From: Ilumatobacter nonamiensis YM16-303 | GTDB lineage: Bacteria > Actinomycetota > Acidimicrobiia > Acidimicrobiales > Ilumatobacteraceae | Length of the DNA stretch: 57,962 bases | NCBI RefSeq assembly: GCF_000350145.1 | Contig: NZ_BAOL01000173.1 | Location: forward strand, 1 to 57,962 | Direction of reading: 5' to 3' | Part shown: positions 39,909-46,678 of the stretch, piece by piece | Numbering within the stretch: position 1 is the stretch's first letter | Layout of the letters: each line of letters begins with the position of its first letter | Program-made: the position numbers and the translations under genes | Notes under the pieces: generated by a model | The model's input: only the letters and a program-made list of their open reading frames with translations | What the model was told of the DNA's origin: nothing | Databases searched by the model: none

Positions 39909-41110
39909 ACCGCAAGGAACGCCGTGCCGCGCTCCAGGGCGGTCCGAAGACGGACACGGGCACGACGACGCCGAAGCCGACATCTCGTTCTGCTGCACGG
40001 CGGATGGCCCGTGGCGTCGCGCTCGACGTGCTGCGACGCATCGAGAACGACGGGGCGTACGCCAACCTCGTTCTCGGGCCGATGCTGGCCGACTCCGATC
40101 TGTCCGAGCAGGATCGCAAGTTCGCAACCGAACTGGTCTACGGCTCCACTCGCATGCGGCGGGCCTGTGACGCGATCATCGATCGGTACGCCAGTCAGCC
40201 ACCGGACGAGCAGACCCGCTCGATCCTCCGGCTCGGCACCTACCAGCTCGCGTTCGCCGGGGTCCCGGCGCACGCAGCGGTCAGCGCGACGGTCGACCTA
40301 GCGCCGACCAAGACCCGTGGCTTCGTCAACGCCGTGCTCCGCCGCGTCGCCGAGATGGACATCGACGAGATGGTCTGGCCGTCCGAGGCAGCGCGTCTGA
40401 GCTATCCGGAGTGGATCGCCGACGCTCTCACCGCGGACCTCGGAGACGGCGCGGGCGAGGCGATGGAGCGAATGAACCAGGCGCCGACCGTCACCGAGCG
40501 CCCCGACGGCTACGTCCAGGACTTCTCGTCGCTCTGGGTCGCGTACGCCGTCGAAGCGCGAGCGGGTGAGCGGGTGCTCGACGTGTGCTCGGCCCCGGGC
40601 GGCAAGGCCACGGCGATGGCCGGCTCGGGTGCCACCGTGATTGCCGCCGACCGTCAGGATCACCGAGCTGCCCTCGTCCACGACAACGTGCAACGGCTGG
40701 AGCTGTCGTTGCCAGTTCTTGTCGCGGATGGGACACGGCCTCCGTTCGCTCCCGCCACGTTCGACGCCGTGTTGCTCGACGCCCCCTGTTCCGGCCTCGG
40801 AGCGCTCCGGCGCCGCGCCGACGCCCGTTGGCGAATCGAACCGAACGACGTCCGCGAGCTCGCACGGTTGCAGGCGCAGCTGCTCACATCGGCCGCGTCG
40901 CTGGTCCGGCCCGGAGGCCGTCTCGTGTACAGCGTGTGCACGCTGCTCGACGCCGAATCGGTCGACCATCCGACGCCCGACGGGTTCGAGGTCGACGACG
41001 CCGAACCACCGGCTGGTCGATGGCGGCGGCACCGTCAAGGCTGGAGAGTGCTGCCACAAGATGCCGACACCGACGGCATGGTGATGATTCGCTACCGTCG
41101 CACGACATGA
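39905..41110 (+). CDS. rsmB: 16S rRNA (cytosine-967-C5)-methyltransferase RsmB
   Basis: RsmB (401 aa) has an N-terminal NusB-like domain (about 30-160, with ARRMARGVALDVLRRIE) and a C-terminal Rossmann methyltransferase. SAM motif I is VLDVCSAPGGKATAMA; the two catalytic cysteines are in DAPCSGLG and YSVCTL. The first 30 residues form a basic, disordered extension (MNRKERRAALQGG). It completes a def-fmt-rsmB unit found in many bacteria. Stop overlaps the mogA-like gene. Confidence 0.95.
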   Translation: MNRKERRAALQGGPKTDTGTTTPKPTSRSAARRMARGVALDVLRRIENDGAYANLVLGPMLADSDLSEQDRKFATELVYGSTRMRRACDAIIDRYASQPPDEQTRSILRLGTYQLAFAGVPAHAAVSATVDLAPTKTRGFVNAVLRRVAEMDIDEMVWPSEAARLSYPEWIADALTADLGDGAGEAMERMNQAPTVTERPDGYVQDFSSLWVAYAVEARAGERVLDVCSAPGGKATAMAGSGATVIAADRQDHRAALVHDNVQRLELSLPVLVADGTRPPFAPATFDAVLLDAPCSGLGALRRRADARWRIEPNDVRELARLQAQLLTSAASLVRPGGRLVYSVCTLLDAESVDHPTPDGFEVDDAEPPAGRWRRHRQGWRVLPQDADTDGMVMIRYRRTT

Positions 41111-41595
41111 GCGACGAACGCGAACATCGGCTCGAAGCGAAGGTGCTCACGTGCTCCGACGGAGTGGTGCACGGAACGCGCGAGGACAAGAGTGGTCGGG
41201 CGCTGGCCGATTTCCTGGCCGCCAACGGGTTCGACGTCGTCGAGCGCCGGGTGACCGCCGACGGTGCCGACAACGTGGCCCTGGCGCTCTCCGAGATGAC
41301 CAATGGGTTCGCCGGGCTGATCGCCTCGACCGGCGGAACGGGCTTCGCTCCTCGCGATCAGACGCCCGAGGGCACCCGATCGGTGATCGAGCGGGAAGCT
41401 CCCGGACTCGCCGAGGCGATGCGGCTGTGCAATCCGCTCGGACGGTTGTCCCGCGGTGTCGCCGGCATTCGTGGGAACGCGATCATCGTGAACGCGCCGG
41501 GGAGCACGAAGGGTTGCGTCGAGCAGCTGGAAGCGGTCATCGACGTGCTGCCCCACGCCCTGCGTCTGCTCCACGACACCGACGCCAGCCACTGA
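41107..41595 (+). CDS. MogA/MoaB family molybdopterin adenylyltransferase-like protein
   Basis: A 162-residue MoCF-fold protein. The motifs VLTCSDGV, STGGTGFAPRDQTPEG and IVNAPGSTKG match MogA/MoaB proteins, which adenylate molybdopterin before metal insertion. No other molybdenum cofactor gene is nearby, so its place after rsmB gives no support for pathway role beyond homology. ATG overlaps the rsmB stop by 4 bases. Confidence 0.88.
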   Translation: MSDEREHRLEAKVLTCSDGVVHGTREDKSGRALADFLAANGFDVVERRVTADGADNVALALSEMTNGFAGLIASTGGTGFAPRDQTPEGTRSVIEREAPGLAEAMRLCNPLGRLSRGVAGIRGNAIIVNAPGSTKGCVEQLEAVIDVLPHALRLLHDTDASH

Positions 41596-41640
41596 CGGCA
41601 GCGATCCGCAATCGGCCGGAGCCTGGACTGCGGTCGCCGG

Positions 41641-41646
41641 TAGCCT
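41641..41646 (+). promoter_or_regulatory. -10 hexamer TAGCCT for hisG (leaderless)
   Basis: TAGCCT ends 7 bases before the hisG GTG. Confidence 0.6.
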
Positions 41647-41653
41647 CGCTCGG

Positions 41654-42526
41654 GTGCTGAAACTGGTCTTGCCGAAGGGCTCGTTGGAACGAGCGACACT
41701 CGAACTCTTCGAAGCGGCGGACCTCCCCGTGCATCGGTCGTCGTCGGTCGACTACCAGGCGAACATCGACGACCCGCGGATCGACTCGGTGCGCATCCTG
41801 CGACCACAGGAGATCCCGACCTACGTGTCCGAGGGTCTGTTCGACCTCGGGATCACCGGCCGCGACTGGGTCGAGGAGACGGGCAGCGTCGTCGAGAGTC
41901 TCGGTGAACTGAAGTACTCGAAGAACACGGGGAACCCGATCCGGATGGTCGTCGCCGTCGCCGGTGACTCGCCGGCCGAGTCGGTGAAGGACCTCCCGAA
42001 CGGCGTGCGAGTGCAGACCGAGTACCTCGAATCGACTCGCCGGTTCTTCGAACAGAACGGCGTCGATGCGAACGTGCGGCTGTCGTACGGAGCGACCGAG
42101 GCGAAGATCCCCGACATCGCGGACTGTGTGGTCGAGATCACCGAGACCGGCCGAGCGCTCCGTGCGGCGGGCTTGAAGGTGATCGACACGATCCTCACGA
42201 GCTACACCGAAGTCGTCGCCAATCCGGTCTCGTTCGCCGACCCGGAGAAGCAGAAGGCGATGAAGCAGGTGATGACCCTGCTGAACGGCGTGCTCGACGC
42301 ACGCGGCCGGGTGCTGCTGAAGCTCAACGTGAGCGAGCAGAAGAAGGCAGCGGTCCTCGCGGTCCTGCCGTCGATGAAGTCACCGACCGTGTCGCCGCTG
42401 TCCGACGGCGGATTCGCGGTGGAGTCGGTGGTCGAGAAGCGGACGATCAACCTGGTGATCCCGGCGCTGCGCGAGGCGGGGGCAACCGATCTCCTCGAGC
42501 TGCCGATCTCCAAGATCGTCCCGTGA
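41654..42526 (+). CDS. hisG: ATP phosphoribosyltransferase, long form
   Basis: HisG (290 aa), first and feedback-controlled step of histidine synthesis. The catalytic part has LVLPKGSLE, GLFDLGITGRDWVEE and the PRPP loop region DIADCVVEITETGRALRAAGLK. Residues after about 210 form the ACT-like regulatory domain (AAVLAVLPSMKSPTVSPL), so it is the hexameric long form that does not need HisZ. Leaderless GTG. No other his biosynthesis gene follows; the next two genes overlap by 4 bases each and are unrelated. Confidence 0.96.
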   Translation: MLKLVLPKGSLERATLELFEAADLPVHRSSSVDYQANIDDPRIDSVRILRPQEIPTYVSEGLFDLGITGRDWVEETGSVVESLGELKYSKNTGNPIRMVVAVAGDSPAESVKDLPNGVRVQTEYLESTRRFFEQNGVDANVRLSYGATEAKIPDIADCVVEITETGRALRAAGLKVIDTILTSYTEVVANPVSFADPEKQKAMKQVMTLLNGVLDARGRVLLKLNVSEQKKAAVLAVLPSMKSPTVSPLSDGGFAVESVVEKRTINLVIPALREAGATDLLELPISKIVP

Positions 42527-42735
42527 CCGCGCATCGGAACGGAAGTCTGTCCGGCAGCATCGTCGAGTTCGATGCCGCCGTGGGCCTCGGTGTCGTCGAG
42601 TCCGGTGATGATCGATACGCATTCCACTGCATCGAGATCGCCGACGGGACCCGTGACATTGCGGTGGGTACCGCCGTGACGTTCGAGTTGATCGGCAAGT
42701 TCGGCCGGTACGAGGCCGCCGACATCCGGTCGTGA
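42523..42735 (+). CDS. Small cold-shock-like domain protein
   Basis: A 70-residue protein resembling a cold-shock (OB) domain: GSIVEFDAAVGLGVVESGDDRYAFHCIEI matches the first strands, with FH in the RNP2 position, and GTAVTFELIGKFGRYEAADI the last ones. The aromatic residue of RNP1 is replaced (GLGVV instead of GFGFI), so nucleic-acid binding may be weaker. It starts at a GTG within the hisG stop and overlaps the next gene by 4 bases. Function unknown beyond the fold. Confidence 0.75.
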   Translation: MTAHRNGSLSGSIVEFDAAVGLGVVESGDDRYAFHCIEIADGTRDIAVGTAVTFELIGKFGRYEAADIRS

Positions 42736-43049
42736 CCGACACCGATCCGCGCACCGAACGGGAGCGACGGATCATCGACGTGCTGATGTCGCTGGGGGAG
42801 GGCGAGGTCACCACCTACGGCGACGTGGCCGAGGTCGCGGGATATCCGAGACAGTCACGGCTCGTGGGCCGCATCCTGAGCACGACCGACGTCGACGTTC
42901 CGTGGTGGCGCGTCGTCAACGTCGCCGGCGTGATCCGCGCGTCCGATCCCGGCCTCCAGGCGCAGCTGCTGGCCGAGGAGAACGTCGTGGTCCGCGACGG
43001 CAGGGTGATCCGCGCCCCGATCGGCCGCTTCGCCTCGAGCGACGGCTGA
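42732..43049 (+). CDS. Alkyltransferase-like protein (ATL)
   Basis: A 105-residue homologue of the DNA-binding domain of O6-alkylguanine-DNA alkyltransferase. The conserved part GEVTTYGDVAEVAGYPRQSRLVGRIL is present, but the acceptor motif P-C-H-R-V reads PWWRVV, with Trp in place of the reactive Cys. ATL proteins with this change bind O6-alkylguanine and flag it for nucleotide excision repair instead of repairing it. GTG start overlaps the cold-shock-like gene. Confidence 0.9.
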   Translation: MTDTDPRTERERRIIDVLMSLGEGEVTTYGDVAEVAGYPRQSRLVGRILSTTDVDVPWWRVVNVAGVIRASDPGLQAQLLAEENVVVRDGRVIRAPIGRFASSDG

Positions 43050-43076
43050 CCCCGTCGACCGGGTCGAGCGGGAGCC

Positions 43077-43517
43077 TCAGTCGGTTGGCTGGCCGGCCTG
43101 CGCTGCTTGGCCCTTGATCTGGACGAAGGCGAGGCGGATGTTCTGGAGGGCGCCGACCATGGTCGGTGCTTCCGGGCCGAGGCGGTCGCCCAGGCCGTCG
43201 ACCAGGCACGCGAGTGCGTCGATCGCGAGCGCGGCCTGTGCGAGGTCGGGTTCCTCGGCGGACAGGTGGATGGCCGCCAGTTCGTAGAGGCCCATCACAT
43301 GGTTGGTGATGACGACCTCGGCCGGAACCGACGCGAGTCGCTGGCGGCTCTCCTCCATCGCCTGCTGCGCCTCGGCGATCTCCTGTTGTTCCTCGGGCGA
43401 CAGCTGCTCGAACTGGGACTGGAGGTCGTCGAGACCCGGGATCTCACCGGAGAAGCCGGAGGAGTCCACGGCGTCGGCGGTTTCGGCGGAATCGTGCTCA
43501 GAGGTTTCGTCGCTCAC
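43077..43517 (-). CDS. DUF1844 protein
   Basis: A 146-residue protein with the DUF1844 core: VVITNHVMGLYELAAIHLS, LAIDALACLVDGLGDRLG and LQNIRLAFVQIKGQ. The N-terminal 60 residues are acidic and probably disordered, followed by a Gln/Glu-rich helix. Function unknown; the family is typical of actinobacteria and is commonly found next to infC, as here, which hints at a translation link. The GTG at 43517 has TAGGGT 7 bases upstream; longer frames lack homology. Confidence 0.88.
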   Translation of the reverse strand: MSDETSEHDSAETADAVDSSGFSGEIPGLDDLQSQFEQLSPEEQQEIAEAQQAMEESRQRLASVPAEVVITNHVMGLYELAAIHLSAEEPDLAQAALAIDALACLVDGLGDRLGPEAPTMVGALQNIRLAFVQIKGQAAQAGQPTD

Positions 43518-43524
43518 GCGCGGT

Positions 43525-43530
43525 ACCCTA
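43525..43530 (-). promoter_or_regulatory. -10 hexamer TAGGGT for the DUF1844 gene (leaderless)
   Basis: On the minus strand TAGGGT ends 7 bases before the GTG. Confidence 0.6.
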
Positions 43531-43551
43531 CCGGGGCACAACTGAGGCGAA

Positions 43552-43570
43552 GTGGGACGCGAGTCCCCAC
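43552..43570 (+). other. Hairpin in the infC upstream region
   Basis: GTGGGAC (43552-43558), loop GCGA, GTCCCCAC (43563-43570) with one bulged C. It lies in the 221-base gap between the divergent DUF1844 and infC starts. The rest of that gap has no gene except an 8-codon ORF next to infC. Confidence 0.4.
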
Positions 43571-43705
43571 CTGTCCACTCCCCGGCGAGAAGATCGTCGA
43601 AACCGTGACACAGGTACTGAGGCTGAGACAGCCACCACCGGCCCATCGGGTCGGCTGAGTGTCGGTCGCTCCGCGGACTTCGCGTCGAGCACCGAAACAT
43701 TCAAC

Positions 43706-43732
43706 ATGGGGAGGCCCATTGCACAGGAGTGA
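43706..43732 (+). CDS. 8-codon mini-ORF just before infC
   Basis: ATG at 43706 opens an 8-residue peptide (MGRPIAQE) ending at TGA 43730-43732. It is in the same frame as infC, and its last codons contain the AGGAG (43725-43729) that would serve infC. Ribosomes ending here are 6 bases from the presumed infC ATA. It may be chance or a coupling element. Confidence 0.35.
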   Translation: MGRPIAQE

Positions 43733-43738
43733 AGTCTC

Positions 43739-44365
43739 ATAGCACCGCGACGACCAGAACCGCGTGGCGATCAACACCGCGTCAACGACCGCATCCGAAG
43801 CCGTGAAGTCCGACTGATCGGACCGAGTGGTGACCAACTCGGAATCAAGCCGGTGCCGGAGGCGCTGAGGATGGCCCGGGGTCTCGACCTCGACCTCGTC
43901 GAAGTCGCCCCGCAAGCCAAACCGCCCGTCTGTCGCATCATGGACTACGGCAAGTTCAAGTACGAAGAAGATCAGAAGGCCAAAGAGGCCCGCAAGAAGT
44001 CGACCAACGTGCAGGTCAAGGAGGTGAAGTATCGCCCCAAGATCGGCAAGGGCGACTTCGACACCAAGACCCGCAACGTCATCCGGTTCATCGATGACGG
44101 TCACAAGGTCAAGGTGACCCTGCAGTTCCGCGGCCGCGAGATGGCCCACCCGGAGCTGGGTGCGAAGATCCTCGACGACGTGATCGAAGCCGTCGGTCCG
44201 GCAGCGAAGCTCGACAGCCGCTCGCGGCTCGAAGGTCGCGCGATGTCGATGGTGCTCTCACCGGACAAGCAGGCCCAGGAGGCCATCAAGAAAGCAGCGG
44301 CAGCTGCCGAGAAGGAAGCAGCCGCCGAGGCCGAAGGCGAAACGGCCGAATCACAAGGAGATTGA
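43739..44365 (+). CDS. infC: Translation initiation factor IF-3, non-canonical ATA start
   Basis: IF-3 (208 aa from ATA) prevents premature subunit joining and proofreads the start codon. The N-domain core reads RVNDRIRSREVRLIGPSG and the signature PPVCRIMDYGKFKYE follows; the C-domain has VKVTLQFRGREMAHPELG. The tail is Ala/Glu/Lys-rich. An in-frame TGA at 43730 sets the upstream limit, and the first ATG/GTG/TTG inside the frame (GTG 43853) would remove the N-domain core. The only start-like codon before the core is ATA 43739, with AGGAG 9 bases upstream. Non-AUG infC starts are known (AUU in E. coli, AUC in actinobacteria). Confidence 0.9.
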   Translation: MAPRRPEPRGDQHRVNDRIRSREVRLIGPSGDQLGIKPVPEALRMARGLDLDLVEVAPQAKPPVCRIMDYGKFKYEEDQKAKEARKKSTNVQVKEVKYRPKIGKGDFDTKTRNVIRFIDDGHKVKVTLQFRGREMAHPELGAKILDDVIEAVGPAAKLDSRSRLEGRAMSMVLSPDKQAQEAIKKAAAAAEKEAAAEAEGETAESQGD

Positions 44366-44366
44366 G

Positions 44367-44564
44367 ATGCCGAAGATGAAGACATCGAAGACCGCTGCGA
44401 AGCGGTTCAAGAAGACCGGGACGGGCCAGCTCCGTCACGAACAGCAGAACAACCAGCACAAGTTCGAGTCGAAGTCGTCGAGCCGGAAGCACCGTCTCGA
44501 TCGGGACGTCGACGTGCACCCCAGCGACACGAAGCGGATCAAGCGTCTGCTCGCAGAGCGCTGA
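44367..44564 (+). CDS. rpmI: Large ribosomal subunit protein bL35
   Basis: bL35 (65 aa): PKMKTSKTAAKRFKKTGTG is the family signature. The ATG is 1 base after the infC stop, with AAGGAG at the end of infC as ribosome site. Part of the infC-rpmI-rplT operon. Confidence 0.98.
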   Translation: MPKMKTSKTAAKRFKKTGTGQLRHEQQNNQHKFESKSSSRKHRLDRDVDVHPSDTKRIKRLLAER

Positions 44565-44597
44565 TCGAGACGCTGAAGCAGAAGTAGGAGAAGAACA

Positions 44598-44951
44598 ATG
44601 GCACGAGTCAAGCGCGGCGTCACCAAGACGAACCGCCACAAGAAGGTTCTGAAGCAGGCCAAGGGCTACTACGGCAACAAGAGCCGTTCGTTCCGGGCCG
44701 CCAACGAGCAGGTCATGCGGTCGGGCAACTACGCCTTCCGCGACCGTCGCGCCCGCAAGGGTGAGATGCGGCGGCTGTGGATCCAGCGGATCAACGCAGC
44801 TTGCCGTCAGAACGACATGAGCTACAGCCGGTTCATCGCCGGTCTGAACGCTGCCGGCATCGAGGTGGACCGCAAGATCCTCTCCGAGATCGCCGTCACC
44901 GACGCTGCGGCGTTCACCAAGCTGGTGGACAACGCGAAGGCCGCTCTCTGA
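44598..44951 (+). CDS. rplT: Large ribosomal subunit protein bL20
   Basis: bL20 (117 aa): [29 protein letters not shown] and the later [11 protein letters not shown] are diagnostic. A clear ribosome site (TAGGAGAAG) precedes the ATG in a 33-base gap after rpmI. An intrinsic terminator begins 25 bases after its stop. Confidence 0.98.
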   Translation: MARVKRGVTKTNRHKKVLKQAKGYYGNKSRSFRAANEQVMRSGNYAFRDRRARKGEMRRLWIQRINAACRQNDMSYSRFIAGLNAAGIEVDRKILSEIAVTDAAAFTKLVDNAKAAL

Positions 44952-44975
44952 GCAGCTGAACGAACACCGAATCTC

Positions 44976-45014
44976 GAAGGGGCCGTGCCACATGCACGGC
45001 CCCTTCGGCGTTTT
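44976..45014 (+). terminator. Intrinsic terminator of infC-rpmI-rplT
   Basis: GAAGGGGCCGTGC (44976-44988), loop CACAT, GCACGGCCCCTTC (44994-45006), then GGCGTTTT. A perfect 13-base stem with a short T-run makes this the only textbook intrinsic terminator in the window. Confidence 0.9.
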
Positions 45015-45038
45015 CGGGCGCATCCACACCTCATCGGC

Positions 45039-45044
45039 CACACT
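45039..45044 (+). promoter_or_regulatory. Possible -10 hexamer CACACT for the rRNA methyltransferase gene
   Basis: CACACT ends 7 bases before the ATG, the same geometry as the TANNNT sites but with C in the first position. Confidence 0.35.
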
Positions 45045-45051
45045 GGTCCCG

Positions 45052-45852
45052 ATGACCGGACTCGGAGCGACGAATCGCAACGTCCAGCAGTTGAAGAAGC
45101 TGTTGGGTCGGCGGAGCGAGCGCCATGCGACACGACAGTTCGTGATCGAAGGGCCGGTCCTCTCGACCGAGGCGGTGCGGGCCGGATGGATCTGCCTCGC
45201 CCAGTACGTCCCGGAGGGGAGTGGGGTGAAGGTCGAGGGTGCGGGGCCGGTCAACGAGTTGGCCGCCGGAGTGCTCGAGCGGGTTGCCTCGACCCAGTCC
45301 CCGCAGGCACCGCTCACGCTCGCGAAGATGCGAGACCACGACGTGGTGGCCGTTCTCGCGGCGGCCTCGTTCATCGTCGTCCTCGACCGGGTCGGTGATC
45401 CGGGCAATGTCGGCACCATCCTGCGCTCGGCCGAGGCGGCGGGAGCGGAGGCGATCGTGCTGACGCCGGGGTCGGTGGATGTCTTCAACCCGAAGGTGCT
45501 GCGATCGTCGGCCGGCGCGGTCTTCCACGTTCCGGTTCTCGTCGCGACGCTCGAGGAGGTCGCCGACTCGGGCTTCGAACTGGCAGGGACCAGCAGCCAC
45601 GAGTTTCCCGACCGGACGGTGGTGGCGCACACGGAGGCGGACCTCACTCGTCGACTCGCGATCGTGATGGGCAACGAAGCGGCCGGATTGCCCGACGAAT
45701 GGAACGACCACGACGGTCCGATCGACACCTGGTTGACGATTCGCCACCGCGGTCGGAGCGAGTCGCTCAACGTCGCGATGGCGGCGACCATCATCGTCTT
45801 CGAAGCCGCCCGCCAACGAGCGGAGTATCAACCGGGGTCCGACCCCGGTTGA
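45052..45852 (+). CDS. TsnR-like SpoU/TrmH-family RNA 2'-O-methyltransferase
   Basis: A 266-residue SPOUT methyltransferase. The N-terminal substrate-binding domain (RNVQQLKKLLGRRSERHATRQFVIEGP) is followed by the knotted SAM domain with DRVGDPGNVGTILRSAEA, GSVDVFNPKVLRSSAGA, IVMGNEAAGLP and the final SLNVAMAATI. Mycobacteria have tsnR at this place between rplT and pheS. The last residues (E-Y-Q-P-G-S-D-P-G) are encoded by a 15-1-15 palindrome that also supplies the stop codon, so the native C-terminus was probably altered by it. Confidence 0.92.
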   Translation: MTGLGATNRNVQQLKKLLGRRSERHATRQFVIEGPVLSTEAVRAGWICLAQYVPEGSGVKVEGAGPVNELAAGVLERVASTQSPQAPLTLAKMRDHDVVAVLAAASFIVVLDRVGDPGNVGTILRSAEAAGAEAIVLTPGSVDVFNPKVLRSSAGAVFHVPVLVATLEEVADSGFELAGTSSHEFPDRTVVAHTEADLTRRLAIVMGNEAAGLPDEWNDHDGPIDTWLTIRHRGRSESLNVAMAATIIVFEAARQRAEYQPGSDPG

Positions 45853-45855
45853 TAC
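45825..45855. repeat. Perfect palindrome 15-1-15 overlapping a stop codon
   Basis: GTATCAACCGGGGTC, one C, then GACCCCGGTTGATAC: 31 bases with no mismatch. It encodes the last nine residues and the stop of the upstream gene, and its final three bases are the first three of the ybaK -10 hexamer. Core GGGTC-n-GACCC is shared with 19501-19527. Confidence 0.92.
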
Positions 45856-45858
45856 CTT
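45853..45858 (+). promoter_or_regulatory. -10 hexamer TACCTT for the YbaK-type gene (leaderless)
   Basis: TACCTT ends 8 bases before the ATG. Its TAC is the end of the 15-1-15 palindrome. Confidence 0.45.
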
Positions 45859-45866
45859 CGTGCGGG

Positions 45867-46349
45867 ATGGGTGCCGCGCTGACCGAACGACTCGACCACA
45901 CGGGCGTGGAGTACGAGATCTTCGAGTGCGACCCGGATCTGGCCGACACGGCTCAGTTCTGCGAGGCGTACGGCTTCGAACTCGGCGACTCGGCGAACAC
46001 GATCGTCGTCGTGGGCAAGTCCGATCCGCCGGTCCACGCAGCCTGCGTCGTCCTGGCGAACACCCGACTCGATGTGAACAAGGTGGTCCGCAAACGGCTC
46101 GGGGTGAAGAAGGCGTCGTTTGCGAACGCGGAGGCGACCGCTGATCTCACCGGGATGCAGATTGGGGGCGTCACCCCCTTCGGGCTCCCCGCCGATCTTC
46201 CGATCTGGGTCGACGAGCGGGTGTTGTCTCGCCCGAGGATCGTTCTCGGTGGTGGCGATCGGAGCCAGAAGGTGATCGCACCACCGACGATCCTCGAAGC
46301 GATCGGCGCCGAGGTCGTGACGGACCTGGCCAAGGTCGCCGAACCATGA
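45867..46349 (+). CDS. YbaK/EbsC-type aminoacyl-tRNA deacylase-like protein
   Basis: A 160-residue protein of the YbaK/ProX editing family. Typical segments are ANTIVVVGKSDPPVHAACVVLANTRLDVNKVVRKRLG with the conserved Lys, ATADLTGMQIGGVTPFGLP and a final region with GGGDRSQKVIAPP. Members hydrolyse wrongly charged tRNA (for example Cys-tRNA-Pro). The substrate here is not known. It overlaps the glyoxalase gene by 4 bases. Confidence 0.88.
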   Translation: MGAALTERLDHTGVEYEIFECDPDLADTAQFCEAYGFELGDSANTIVVVGKSDPPVHAACVVLANTRLDVNKVVRKRLGVKKASFANAEATADLTGMQIGGVTPFGLPADLPIWVDERVLSRPRIVLGGGDRSQKVIAPPTILEAIGAEVVTDLAKVAEP

Positions 46350-46678
46350 CGACGCAGGTGGTTCCGATCCTCCGCGTCGCCGACGCCGAGGTGTCGGTCG
46401 AGTGGTACGCACGGATCGGGTTCGAGCAGGTGTTCGAACACCGTTTCGACGAGGGGATGCCGGCGTACGTCGGGCTCGAACGCGAGGGCGCGCTGATCCA
46501 CCTCTCCGAACACACCGGCGACGCACCCGGACCGGGTCTTCTCTACATCTGGGTCGACGAGATCGACCCACTCGCGGAACACTTCGGTGTGGTTCCCGAC
46601 GAGATGCCGTGGGCCCGTGACTTCGAGGTCACCGATCCTGACGGCAATCGCATCCGTCTGGCCGAAGCGGTCGGGTGA
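46346..46678 (+). CDS. Glyoxalase/bleomycin-resistance (VOC) fold protein
   Basis: A 110-residue single VOC domain: VVPILRVADAEVSVEWYARIGFE at the start, IHLSEH in the middle and DFEVTDPDGNRIRLAE at the end. The layout is like small bleomycin-resistance-type binding proteins, which act as dimers; ligand unknown. Its stop codon touches the stop of the convergent SurE-type gene with no base between. Confidence 0.85.
   Translation: MTTQVVPILRVADAEVSVEWYARIGFEQVFEHRFDEGMPAYVGLEREGALIHLSEHTGDAPGPGLLYIWVDEIDPLAEHFGVVPDEMPWARDFEVTDPDGNRIRLAEAVG

Noticed and set aside
43048-43065. GACCC/GGGTC pair after the ATL gene as another member of the palindrome class
   Set aside because: Only 5-base arms with an 8-base centre; in this GC content that is expected by chance, though it may aid termination between convergent genes.
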